The notes below the pieces were generated by a model. The model was given only the letters and a program-made list of their open reading frames with translations, did not search any database and had not been told where the DNA came from. Of a DNA stretch of 64,000 nt, positions 1 to 8,200 are shown in pieces (position 1 is the stretch's first letter; each line of letters starts with the position of its first letter). The stretch is taken from assembly GCA_050247515.1 (NCBI GenBank), contig JBFWUB010000004.1, positions 62,001 through 126,000 of the forward strand, read 5' to 3'. This stretch comes from RAM1 sp050247515 (GTDB lineage: Bacteria > Pseudomonadota > Gammaproteobacteria > Burkholderiales > Burkholderiaceae_C). Both the position numbers and the translations under genes were made by a program.

Positions 1-1
1 G

Positions 2-1579
2 CGTGGCTATCTTGAGTTCCGCATCGACTCCACCCAGGTGGCCATTTCGCCGAACAAGCAGGACATCTCCATCACGGTCAACGTGACCGAGGGGGCCCGC
101 TACGTGGTCTCCAGCGTCAAGCTGGAGGGCAACTATCTCGACAAGGAAGACGAATTCAAGTCCCTGGTCACCATCAAGCCAGGGCAGCCCTACAACGCTG
201 ATCAGGTAGCAGAAACCACCAAGGCCTTCACCGACTACTTTGGCAATTTCGGCTTTGCGTTTGCCCAGGTGGAGGCGCGCCCCGAAGTGGACCGCGTCAA
301 CAACCGCGTGGCGTTCGTTCTGCAGGCCGAGCCCTCACGCCGCGCCTATGTGCGACGCGTCAACATTGGCGGCAACAATCGCACGCGCGACGAGGTGATC
401 CGCAGGGAGTTCCGCCAGTTCGAGTCCTCCTGGTATGACGCCGAACGCATCAAGCTGTCGCGCGACCGTGTGGACCGTCTGGGCTTTTTCAAGGAAGTCA
501 ATATAGAGACGTCCGATGTACCGGGTGCGCCCGACCAGATCGACCTGAACATCAACGTGGCCGAAAAGCCCACGGGCAGCCTGCAGCTGGGTGCCGGTTT
601 TTCCAGCGCCGAGCGGCTGGCGCTGTCGTTCAGCATCAAGCAGGAAAACGCTTTTGGTTCGGGCAACTACCTCGGCATTGAGGTCAACACCAGCAAATAC
701 AACCGCACGATCGCGTTCAATACGGTCGATCCGTACTTCACGCCCGACGGAATCTCGCGCACGATCGATGTTTACCACCGGCGCTCCAAGCCCTATGAGG
801 ACCAGGGGGGCAACTACGAACTGGTGACTTCCGGTCTGGGGCTGCGTTTTGGCGTGCCGTTCAGCGAGGCGGATACCATCTATTTCGGCACCGGCATCGA
901 GCGCATCACGATCAAGCCGGGCACCAATATTCCGGCGGCCTACCTGGCATACGCGAACGAGTTTGGCTACACCAGCCACTCCATCCCCCTGACGCTGGGC
1001 TGGTCGCGTGACGACCGCGACAGCACGCTGGTGCCCAACAGCGGCCGCTACCAGCGCCTGGCTTCGGAATGGGGCGTGGGTGGCGACGCGCGCTACCTCC
1101 GGGCCAACTACCAGTACCAGCAGTACATCCCGCTGAACAAGCAGTTCACCCTGGCCTTCAATGGCGAAGCGGGCTGGGGCAAGGGCCTGGGCGGCCGGCC
1201 GTTCCCGGTGTTCAAGAACTTCTATTCCGGGGGTCTGGGTTCCGTGCGTGGTTTTGAGCAGGGCACGCTGGGTCCGCGTGACGTGACCGGCGCCAGCATT
1301 GGCGGCCCCAGGAAAGTCACCCTGAACGCCGAAATCATTGCGCCGTTCCCCGGCGCCGGCAATGACCGCACGTTGCGCATGTTCGGTTTTGTTGATGCCG
1401 GTAACGTATTTGGTGAAACCGAAAAACTTGATTTTGGTCAACTCCGCGCCTCTGTGGGCATCGGCCTGAGCTGGATTTCTCCCATTGGTCCGCTGCGCCT
1501 GGCGGTAGCCAACCCCATTCGCAAGTTTGCTGGCGATAGAATCCAGAAATTGCAATTCCAGATTGGAACGTCTTTCTAA
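2..1579 (+). CDS. bamA: BamA outer-membrane assembly factor, 5' end missing
   Basis: The frame is open from base 2, so about 525 C-terminal residues are visible and the signal peptide and first POTRA domains lie outside the window. The visible start is a late POTRA region (GYLEFRIDSTQV), followed by another POTRA repeat and a 16-strand barrel. The Omp85 signature VRGFEQGTLGPRD sits near base 1250, and the protein ends in Phe (QIGTSF), the usual barrel-terminal residue. BamA is the core of the BAM complex, which folds beta-barrel proteins into the outer membrane. The stop shares one base with the skp start. A GTG at 38 is internal, not a start. Confidence 0.97.
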   Translation, partial: RGYLEFRIDSTQVAISPNKQDISITVNVTEGARYVVSSVKLEGNYLDKEDEFKSLVTIKPGQPYNADQVAETTKAFTDYFGNFGFAFAQVEARPEVDRVNNRVAFVLQAEPSRRAYVRRVNIGGNNRTRDEVIRREFRQFESSWYDAERIKLSRDRVDRLGFFKEVNIETSDVPGAPDQIDLNINVAEKPTGSLQLGAGFSSAERLALSFSIKQENAFGSGNYLGIEVNTSKYNRTIAFNTVDPYFTPDGISRTIDVYHRRSKPYEDQGGNYELVTSGLGLRFGVPFSEADTIYFGTGIERITIKPGTNIPAAYLAYANEFGYTSHSIPLTLGWSRDDRDSTLVPNSGRYQRLASEWGVGGDARYLRANYQYQQYIPLNKQFTLAFNGEAGWGKGLGGRPFPVFKNFYSGGLGSVRGFEQGTLGPRDVTGASIGGPRKVTLNAEIIAPFPGAGNDRTLRMFGFVDAGNVFGETEKLDFGQLRASVGIGLSWISPIGPLRLAVANPIRKFAGDRIQKLQFQIGTSF

Positions 1580-2094
1580 TGAAGTATTTTTCCCGTCAAT
1601 GCTGGCTGGGCGTCGCGCTGGGGCTGCTGGCCCTGGCCAGTGCGGCCCATGCCGAAGACTTCCGTGTGGGTTTTGTCAACACGGACCGGATCTTCCGAGA
1701 AGCCACCGCCGCCAAGGCCGCGCAGACCAAGCTTGAGCAGGAGTTCTCGCGGCGCGAGAAAGAACTCAACGACCTGGGCAGCAACCTCAAGACAGCGTCC
1801 GAGAAATTCGAACGCGAAGCACCCACGCTGCCCGAAAGCCAGCGCGTGGCGCGCCAGAAGCAGCTGGTGGACCAGGACCGTGAATTCCAGCGCAAGCGCC
1901 GCGAGTTCCAGGAAGACTTGAACGCCCGCAAGAGCGAAGAACTGCAGCAGGTGCTCGAGCGGGCCAACCGCGTGGTCAAGCAGGTGGCCGAAGCCGAGAA
2001 GTACGACCTGGTGCTGCAGGAGGCGGTGTACATCAATCCGAAGCACGACATCACCGACAAGGTGATCAAGGCGCTGAACGGCGGCGCCAAGTAA
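1579..2094 (+). CDS. skp: Skp/OmpH periplasmic chaperone
   Basis: This 171-residue protein has a signal peptide ending AAHA at about residue 25. The mature part opens with FRVGFVNTDRIFREA, the conserved OmpH/Skp start. The centre is a long charged coiled coil, which in the family forms the tentacles of a trimer that holds unfolded outer-membrane proteins on their way to BAM. The ATG overlaps the bamA stop in TAATG, indicating translational coupling. bamA-skp-lpxD-fabZ-lpxA order is classical for proteobacteria. Confidence 0.95.
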   Translation: MKYFSRQCWLGVALGLLALASAAHAEDFRVGFVNTDRIFREATAAKAAQTKLEQEFSRREKELNDLGSNLKTASEKFEREAPTLPESQRVARQKQLVDQDREFQRKRREFQEDLNARKSEELQQVLERANRVVKQVAEAEKYDLVLQEAVYINPKHDITDKVIKALNGGAK

Positions 2095-2115
2095 GCCACG
2101 CCGGGCTGACCAGGT

Positions 2116-3090
2116 GTGTCGCTTCGTTTAGACATCATTGTCGAGGCACTGGGCGGCGAACTGCACGGCGACCCGGCAACGCTGGTTGAGCGCCTGGCGC
2201 CGCTGGAGTCAGCCGATGCGGCGTCGCTGAGCTTTCTCAGCAATCCCCGCTATCAGAAGCAGCTGGCCGCCTCCCGGGCGGCCTGTGTCATTGTGGGGCC
2301 CGCCATGCGCGACGCGGCCGCGGCGCGCGGTGCCTGCATCGTCGCGGACGACCCCTACCTCTACTTCGCCCGCGTAACCCGGCTGTGGAAAGCCCGGCAT
2401 GTACCGGCGACTGCGGCAGGTATCCATGCCAGTGCCGTGGTGAGCCCTGGCGCCGATGTTCACCCCACGGCCTGGGTGGGCCCGCTGTGCGTGGTGGAGC
2501 AGGGCGCGCGCATCGGCGCCGGCACGGTGCTCAGATCACGCGTGACGGTGTCCGAGGGCTGCGTGGTGGGCGAACGTTGCATCATCCACGCAGGCGCGGT
2601 GATCGGTGCCGATGGTTTCGGTTTTGCGCCCCATGACGGCACCTGGGAAAAGATCGAACAGCTGGGCGCTGTCGTGATCGGCAATGACGTGGAAATCGGC
2701 GCCAACACCTGCATTGACCGCGGCGCGCTGCAGGACACCGTGATCGAAGATGGCGTGAAGCTGGACAACCTCGTGCAGATCGGCCACAACGTCCGGGTGG
2801 GGCGTCATACGGCCATGGCGGGCTGCGTGGGCGTCGCGGGCAGTGCCACCATCGGCGCGCACTGTACGGTGGGCGGCGGCGCCATTGTGCTTGGGCACCT
2901 GACGCTGGCAGACCACGTCAACATCTCGGCCGCCACGGTGGTCACTCGGTCCATCAGCAAGCCAGGCCACTACACAGGCGTATTCCCCATCGACGACAAT
3001 GGGCTTTGGGAAAAAAACGCCGCCACTCTCAAGCAGCTGTACCTGCTTCGTGAACGGGTCAAGGCAATCGAGAAGACAACAAAATCATGA
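2116..3090 (+). CDS. lpxD: LpxD, UDP-3-O-acyl-glucosamine N-acyltransferase
   Basis: LpxD adds the second acyl chain in lipid A synthesis, from hydroxyacyl-ACP to UDP-3-O-acyl-GlcN. The 324 residues comprise an N-terminal uridine-binding domain and a left-handed beta-helix of hexapeptide repeats from about residue 105. The likely catalytic His is H224 in QIGHNVRVG. The start is GTG at 2116; no in-frame ATG gives a better N-terminus. The stop overlaps the fabZ ATG by four bases (ATGA). Confidence 0.96.
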   Translation: MSLRLDIIVEALGGELHGDPATLVERLAPLESADAASLSFLSNPRYQKQLAASRAACVIVGPAMRDAAAARGACIVADDPYLYFARVTRLWKARHVPATAAGIHASAVVSPGADVHPTAWVGPLCVVEQGARIGAGTVLRSRVTVSEGCVVGERCIIHAGAVIGADGFGFAPHDGTWEKIEQLGAVVIGNDVEIGANTCIDRGALQDTVIEDGVKLDNLVQIGHNVRVGRHTAMAGCVGVAGSATIGAHCTVGGGAIVLGHLTLADHVNISAATVVTRSISKPGHYTGVFPIDDNGLWEKNAATLKQLYLLRERVKAIEKTTKS

Positions 3091-3527
3091 TGGACATCCA
3101 CCAGATCCTCAAACAGCTGCCGCACCGCTACCCCATCCTGCTGGTGGACCGTGTGCTTGAACTTGAAAAAGGCAAGCGCATCAAGGCGCTCAAGAACGTC
3201 ACCATCAACGAGCCTTTTTTCATGGGCCACTTTCCGCACCGTCCGGTGATGCCTGGGGTTCTGATGCTGGAAGCAATGGCGCAGGCCGCGGCATTGCTGG
3301 CGTTTGACACGGTGGGCGTGACGCCGGACGACAAGACGGTCTACTACTTTGCCGGCATTGACGGTGCGCGGTTCAAGCGCCCCGTGGAACCTGGCGACCA
3401 GCTTGTCATGGACGTGTCGCTGGACCGCATGAAAGCCGGCATCTTCAAGTTCAAGGGCACCACCCGGGTGGGTGAGGACATCGCCTGCGAGGCCGAGCTC
3501 ATGTGCACCATGCGCAGCATTGCCTAG
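3087..3527 (+). CDS. fabZ: FabZ, 3-hydroxyacyl-ACP dehydratase
   Basis: This 146-residue hot-dog-fold dehydratase acts in the fatty acid elongation cycle. The catalytic pair is visible as H48 in GHFPHRPVMPG and E62 in LMLEAMAQ. Location among lpx genes is typical, because FabZ and the Lpx acyltransferases draw on the same hydroxyacyl-ACP pool. It overlaps lpxD by four bases and is followed four bases later by lpxA. Confidence 0.97.
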   Translation: MMDIHQILKQLPHRYPILLVDRVLELEKGKRIKALKNVTINEPFFMGHFPHRPVMPGVLMLEAMAQAAALLAFDTVGVTPDDKTVYYFAGIDGARFKRPVEPGDQLVMDVSLDRMKAGIFKFKGTTRVGEDIACEAELMCTMRSIA

Positions 3528-3531
3528 GAAC

Positions 3532-4326
3532 ATGGGCTTCATCCATCCCACGGCACTGGTGGACCCGGGCGCCGAACTCGACAGCTCGGTCAGCGTGGGG
3601 CCGTATACGGTGATCGGCCCGCATGTGAAAGTCGCGGCCGGCACCACCATCGGCGCGCATTGCGTGATAGAGGGCCACACCACCATCGGCCGCGACAACC
3701 GCATCTTCCAGTTCAATTCGCTCGGCGCGATTCCGCAGGACAAGAAATACGCGGGCGAGCCTTGCGAACTCATCATCGGCGAGCGCAACACCATCCGGGA
3801 GTTCTGCACCTTCAACATCGGTTCGCCCGGCGGCGGGGCAATTACCCGCGTGGGCAACGACAACTGGATCATGGCGTACGTGCATCTGGCGCACGACTGC
3901 ATCGTGGGCAACCACACCATCTTTGCCAACAACACACAGCTGGCCGGCCATGTGGAAGTGGGTGACTGGGTGATCCTGGGTGGCTTCACCGTGGCCCACC
4001 AGTTCATCCGCATCGGCGCGCATGGCATGACGGCCATGTGCTCGCTGCTGTTCGCCGACCAGCCGCCATTTGTGATGAGCCAGGGGCAGCCGGCCCAGGC
4101 GCGCTCCATGAACTACGAAGGGCTGCGCCGGCGCGGTTTCTCCGCGCCGCGCATTGCCACCGTCAAGGCCATGCACAAGGCGCTTTACCGCGATGGTCTG
4201 ACATTGGAGCAGGCCCAGGCGCGCATTGAGGCCCTGGCCGAAGCCACGCCCGAAGCCCGGCCGGACGTCCGCATGATGCTGGACTTCCTGGGCCAGACGT
4301 CGCCGCAACGCGGCATCGTCCGCTAG
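3532..4326 (+). CDS. lpxA: LpxA, UDP-GlcNAc O-acyltransferase
   Basis: LpxA catalyses the first step of lipid A synthesis. The start is ATG 3532 with an AGGA motif just upstream; a longer in-frame start at 3472 would sit inside fabZ. The 264 residues form a hexapeptide-repeat beta-helix, with the catalytic His at H121 in VHLAHDC, followed by the family stretch GGFTVAHQFIRIG. The helical C-terminal domain starts near residue 190. It lies four bases after fabZ and three before lpxB. Confidence 0.97.
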   Translation: MGFIHPTALVDPGAELDSSVSVGPYTVIGPHVKVAAGTTIGAHCVIEGHTTIGRDNRIFQFNSLGAIPQDKKYAGEPCELIIGERNTIREFCTFNIGSPGGGAITRVGNDNWIMAYVHLAHDCIVGNHTIFANNTQLAGHVEVGDWVILGGFTVAHQFIRIGAHGMTAMCSLLFADQPPFVMSQGQPAQARSMNYEGLRRRGFSAPRIATVKAMHKALYRDGLTLEQAQARIEALAEATPEARPDVRMMLDFLGQTSPQRGIVR

Positions 4327-4329
4327 CCC

Positions 4330-5466
4330 ATGAACCCCACGGTGCGCATGGTCGCTGGCGAAGCCTCCGGCGACCTGCTCGCCGGCTTGCTGCTGGACGG
4401 CATGCGCCGGCGCTGGCCCTTGCTGGACGCGGCTGGCATTGGTGGCCCGCAGATGGCCCGCCGTGGCTTCCAGGCCTGGTGGCCGCACGACAAGCTGGCG
4501 GTGCGTGGCTATGTGGAGGTGCTTCGCCACTACCGCGAGATCGTGGGCATCCGCAACCAGCTGCGCGAACGCCTGCAGCTGGAACGACCCGGCGTGTTCA
4601 TTGGCGTGGATGCGCCCGACTTCAACCTGGACCTGGAGGCCGCGCTCAAGGCGCAGGGCATCCGCACCGTGCATTTCGTCTGCCCGTCCATCTGGGCCTG
4701 GCGCGCCGACCGGGTGGACAAGATCCGCCGCAGCGTGGACCACGTGCTGTGCATCTTCCCGTTCGAGCCTGCGCTGCTGGCGCAGCACGGCATTGCCGCC
4801 ACCTATGTCGGCCATCCGCTGGCGGATGTCATCCCCATGACGCCGGACAAAGCTGCCGCCCGGCGCCAACTGGGCCTGCAGGACAGCGACACGGTCGTGG
4901 CCATCCTCCCCGGCAGCCGTCAGTCGGAGGTGCAATACCTGGCCCGGCGTTTCCTGATGGCGGCCCGGCTGATTCTTTCGGTGCGTCCGGGTACGCGCTT
5001 TGTATTGCCTGCGGTGGGTGCGCTGCGGGCTGCGGTTGAGCAAGCCGCCCGCGGCGCGGGGCTGGGCGACAGCCTGCAGGTCGTCACCGGCCAGTCCCAC
5101 ACCGTGCTGGCGGCCTGTGATGTGACGCTGATTGCCAGCGGCACGGCCACGCTGGAGGCGGCGCTGTTCAAGCGCCCCATGGTCATTGCCTACAACATGA
5201 ACTGGCTGTCCTGGCAGATCATGCGGCGCAAGAAGCTGCAGCCCTGGGTGGGCCTGCCCAACATCCTGTGTGGGGAATTCGTGGTGCCCGAGCTGCTTCA
5301 GGAGGCCGCGACGCCGCAGGCGATGGCAGATGCCGTCTTGGCCTGGCTGGACGCTCCTGAGAGAATCACGCAGCTGCAGCAGCGCTTTGCCGCGCTGCAC
5401 CATGAACTGCAGCGCGACACCGCAACACTGGCAACCGATGCGATCCAGAAAGTTCTTGAAAGCTGA
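4330..5466 (+). CDS. lpxB: LpxB, lipid-A-disaccharide synthase
   Basis: LpxB (family GT19) condenses UDP-diacyl-GlcN with lipid X to form the lipid A disaccharide at the inner membrane. The 378 residues show the family landmarks GEASGDLLAG near the N-terminus, PSIWAWR in the middle, PGSRQSEV at about residue 195 and SGTATLEAALF near residue 275. It starts three bases after lpxA, and its last 29 bases overlap the start of rnhB in another frame. Confidence 0.96.
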   Translation: MNPTVRMVAGEASGDLLAGLLLDGMRRRWPLLDAAGIGGPQMARRGFQAWWPHDKLAVRGYVEVLRHYREIVGIRNQLRERLQLERPGVFIGVDAPDFNLDLEAALKAQGIRTVHFVCPSIWAWRADRVDKIRRSVDHVLCIFPFEPALLAQHGIAATYVGHPLADVIPMTPDKAAARRQLGLQDSDTVVAILPGSRQSEVQYLARRFLMAARLILSVRPGTRFVLPAVGALRAAVEQAARGAGLGDSLQVVTGQSHTVLAACDVTLIASGTATLEAALFKRPMVIAYNMNWLSWQIMRRKKLQPWVGLPNILCGEFVVPELLQEAATPQAMADAVLAWLDAPERITQLQQRFAALHHELQRDTATLATDAIQKVLES

Positions 5467-6055
5467 ACAGGCTGCGCTGGCCTGGGACACGCCTGGCCTG
5501 GTCGCTGGCGTGGACGAGGCCGGGCGGGGGCCGCTGGCGGGGCCGGTGGTGGCTGCCGCCGTCATCCTGGACGAACTGAACCCGGTGCGCGGCCTGGCGG
5601 ACTCCAAGACGCTGACCGCGCTGCGCCGCGAAAAACTGTATGACGAGATCCGTGCCAAGGCCCTGTGCTGCTCCATTGGCGAAGCGAGCGTCGATGAAAT
5701 TGACACCCTGAACATCCTGGAGGCCACCATGCTGGCCATGCGCCGGGCGGTGGAGGGGCTGCGCCTGAAGCCTGTCAAGGTGCTGGTGGACGGCAACAGG
5801 CTGCCCCGGCTGGATGTGCTGGCTGAAGCCATCGTCAAGGGCGACGCCAAGGTGCAGGCCATCTCGGCCGCCTCCATCCTGGCCAAGGTGCATCGCGACC
5901 GCTGGTGCATTGAATTCCACCAGCAGTATCCGCAGTATGGATTTGACGGGCACAAGGGTTACGGCACGGCCGAACATATGGCGGCGCTGCGCACCCATGG
6001 CGCCTGTCCGCAGCACCGCAAATCATTCGCCCCGGTTGCCGGGGTGTTGCGATGA
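5438..6055 (+). CDS. rnhB: Ribonuclease HII
   Basis: RNase HII removes RNA from RNA-DNA hybrids and single ribonucleotides from DNA. The active-site start GVDEAGRGPLAGP and the ADSKTL segment are clear, and the C-terminus has the usual GYGTAEHMAALRTHGAC pattern. The ATG at 5438 gives 205 residues, a normal length; upstream in-frame codons read as out-of-frame lpxB. The 29-base overlap with lpxB and the ATGA overlap with the next gene imply one transcript. Confidence 0.95.
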   Translation: MRSRKFLKAEQAALAWDTPGLVAGVDEAGRGPLAGPVVAAAVILDELNPVRGLADSKTLTALRREKLYDEIRAKALCCSIGEASVDEIDTLNILEATMLAMRRAVEGLRLKPVKVLVDGNRLPRLDVLAEAIVKGDAKVQAISAASILAKVHRDRWCIEFHQQYPQYGFDGHKGYGTAEHMAALRTHGACPQHRKSFAPVAGVLR

Positions 6056-6837
6056 CATCCGACGCCGTCACGCACATCACATCACGCGACAACGCCTTGC
6101 TCAAAGACCTGCGGCGTTTGACGCAGGACCCCACCGCCTACCGCAAGCAGGCAAGGGTGTGGCTGGAGGGTGACCACCTTTGCCGGGCCGCGCTGGCCCG
6201 TGGGCTGAGGCCCGCACAGGCCCTGTTTTGCGAATCCATCTGGTCCTCTGTCCGCACTGAATATGCGCAGTCTGCTATTAAAAGCATAGTGGTGGCTGAC
6301 GCGTTGTGGGCTGGTATCAGCGCACTGGAGTCCCCGGCCCGCATGGGCTTTGTGCTGGATTTGCCCCAGCCAGCCGCCATCGAGCCGCTGACCGCCACGG
6401 TTATCCTGGACCGGGTGCAGGACGCAGGCAACGTGGGCTCCATCCTGCGCAGCGCCGCGGCGTTTGGCTTCCGGCAGGTGATCGCGCTCAAGGGAACGGC
6501 GGCGCTGTGGGCGCCGAAGGTATTGCGCGCCGGCATGGGCGCGCACTTTGGCCTGCGGCTGATCGAGGGCGCGGAGCCCACCGCGCTGGATGCCCTGGCC
6601 GTTCCGGTCATTGTCACGAGTTCGCATCAAGGCGAACTGGTGCAACAGCACAAGCTGCCCTGGCCCTGCGCCTGGGCGCTGGGGCATGAGGGGCAAGGCG
6701 TGGGCGACGCCGTGGCAGCCAAGGCCAGCCTGGCGGTACGTATTGGCCAGCCGGGCGGAGAAGAATCACTCAATGTCGCTGCGGCCGCGGCCATCTGCCT
6801 GCATGCCAGCGCCATTGGCATGGCTAATGCCCCATGA
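6052..6837 (+). CDS. SPOUT/TrmH-family RNA 2'-O-methyltransferase
   Basis: The 261 residues have an N-terminal substrate-binding domain and a C-terminal SpoU knot. All three SpoU motifs are visible: DRVQDAGNVGSILR near residue 120, WALGHEGQGV near 205 and ESLNVAAAAAI near 240. The family methylates a ribose 2'-OH in rRNA or tRNA using SAM; the target base cannot be decided from sequence, though RlmB-like activity is possible. A 16-base AT-rich palindrome is embedded in the coding region around 6274 and codes for part of the linker (SAIKSIVVA). Confidence 0.9.
   Translation: MTSDAVTHITSRDNALLKDLRRLTQDPTAYRKQARVWLEGDHLCRAALARGLRPAQALFCESIWSSVRTEYAQSAIKSIVVADALWAGISALESPARMGFVLDLPQPAAIEPLTATVILDRVQDAGNVGSILRSAAAFGFRQVIALKGTAALWAPKVLRAGMGAHFGLRLIEGAEPTALDALAVPVIVTSSHQGELVQQHKLPWPCAWALGHEGQGVGDAVAAKASLAVRIGQPGGEESLNVAAAAAICLHASAIGMANAP
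6274..6289. repeat. AT-rich mini-palindrome inside a coding region
   Basis: The bases GCTATTAAAAGCATAG form a CTAT/ATAG dyad that is conspicuously AT-rich against its GC-rich surroundings. A similar GCTA...TAGC element lies at 16509. It is translated in frame as part of the methyltransferase linker. I believe such tiny palindromes are frequent in Comamonadaceae genomes, but that is recollection rather than something tested here. Confidence 0.45.
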
Positions 6838-6886
6838 CAGCAGGGCTCATGCATCTGCCGCATGAAAACGCGGCGGGGCAGGCGGC

Positions 6887-7036
6887 TATAATCAAGGGCT
6901 TTCCCGCAAACCCCCGTACGCCTAGCGCATTCAAGCCTTTTCCCTGAGTAAACACAATCAAAAGCAAGCTTTTGGGTCGCCACGAGCAAAGTTTTTGAGC
7001 GCGTTTGGGCGTACCCGTAACCATCCGGAGAACCCA
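6887..7036 (+). promoter_or_regulatory. carAB promoter -10 and leader
   Basis: A perfect TATAAT lies at 6887-6892, about 145 bases before the carA start; no good -35 hexamer is visible 17 bases upstream. The leader contains a 7-bp dyad, CAAAAGC at 6959 and GCTTTTG at 6968, which could form a small hairpin. Long carAB leaders often carry pyrimidine or arginine control, but no ARG box or UTP-sensing pattern could be identified. Confidence 0.5.
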
Positions 7037-8200
7037 GTGCTTTTGTCCCTTCAGGGAACCGCCCCCCACGCCATCCTGGCGCTCGCTGACGGCACGGTCT
7101 TTCTCGGCAATTCGATCGGAGCCGCCGGCTCCACCACCGGCGAGGTCGTGTTCAACACCGCCATCACCGGCTACCAGGAAATCCTCACCGACCCGAGCTA
7201 CTGCCAGCAGATCGTGACGCTCACGTATCCGCATATTGGCAACTACGGCGTCAATGCAGAGGACATCGAAGCCGACAAGGTCCACGCTGCAGGCCTGGTC
7301 ATCAAGAACCTGCCGCTTCTGGCCAGCAACTTCCGATCCACCATGACCCTGTCGCAGTACCTGGTCAAGGAGAACACGGTCGCCATTGCCAACATTGACA
7401 CCCGCAAGCTCACCCGCCTTTTGCGCACCCACGGCGCGCAAAACGGCTGCATCGTCGGCCTGGCCGCCGGTGAGGCGGTGTCGCAGGCCCATATCGACAA
7501 GGCCATCGCCGCCGCCAAGGCCGCGCCCAGCATGTCGGGGCTGGACCTGGCCAGGGTGGTGTCGGTGACGAAGCCCTATGAATGGACCCAGACCGAATGG
7601 GCGCTGGGCACGGGCTACGGCACACAGGCCGCGCCGCGCTTTCATGTGGTGGCGTTTGACTACGGCGTCAAAAAGAACATCCTGCGCATGCTCAGTTCAC
7701 GCGGCTGCAAGGTCACGGTGGTGCCCGCGCAAACCTCCGCACGCGATGTGCTGGCGCTCAAGCCCGACGGCGTTTTCCTGTCCAACGGCCCCGGCGATCC
7801 TGAACCTTGCGACTACGCCATCGCAGCCACGCGCGAGATCATTGAAGCCGGTGTGCCGACCTTCGGGATCTGTCTGGGCCACCAGATCATGGCGCTGGCC
7901 TCCGGTGCCAGAACCTTCAAGATGAAGTTCGGCCATCACGGCGCCAACCACCCGGTGAAAGACCTGGACAACGGCCGCGTCAGCATCACCAGCCAGAACC
8001 ACGGCTTCGCGGTGGATGAGAAGACCTTGCCCGCCAACCTGCGTGCCACCCACATCAGCCTGTTTGACAACACGCTGCAGGGCCTGGCCCGCACCGACAA
8101 GCCCGCTTTCTGCTTCCAGGGCCACCCTGAAGCATCGCCCGGGCCTCACGACATCAGCTACCTCTTTGACCGCTTCACGGCACTGATGGAGAAAAAGTAA
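7037..8200 (+). CDS. carA: Carbamoyl-phosphate synthase, small (glutaminase) subunit
   Basis: CarA releases ammonia from glutamine and passes it to CarB for carbamoyl phosphate, the precursor of arginine and pyrimidines. The start is GTG 7037 with GGAG just upstream, giving the family N-terminus MLLSLQGTAPHAIL; an ATG-less extension to 6995 is unlikely. The class I amidotransferase triad is visible as Cys in GICLGHQ and His and Glu in QGHPEASPG. The stop shares a base with the carB ATG (TAATG). Confidence 0.96.
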   Translation: MLLSLQGTAPHAILALADGTVFLGNSIGAAGSTTGEVVFNTAITGYQEILTDPSYCQQIVTLTYPHIGNYGVNAEDIEADKVHAAGLVIKNLPLLASNFRSTMTLSQYLVKENTVAIANIDTRKLTRLLRTHGAQNGCIVGLAAGEAVSQAHIDKAIAAAKAAPSMSGLDLARVVSVTKPYEWTQTEWALGTGYGTQAAPRFHVVAFDYGVKKNILRMLSSRGCKVTVVPAQTSARDVLALKPDGVFLSNGPGDPEPCDYAIAATREIIEAGVPTFGICLGHQIMALASGARTFKMKFGHHGANHPVKDLDNGRVSITSQNHGFAVDEKTLPANLRATHISLFDNTLQGLARTDKPAFCFQGHPEASPGPHDISYLFDRFTALMEKK

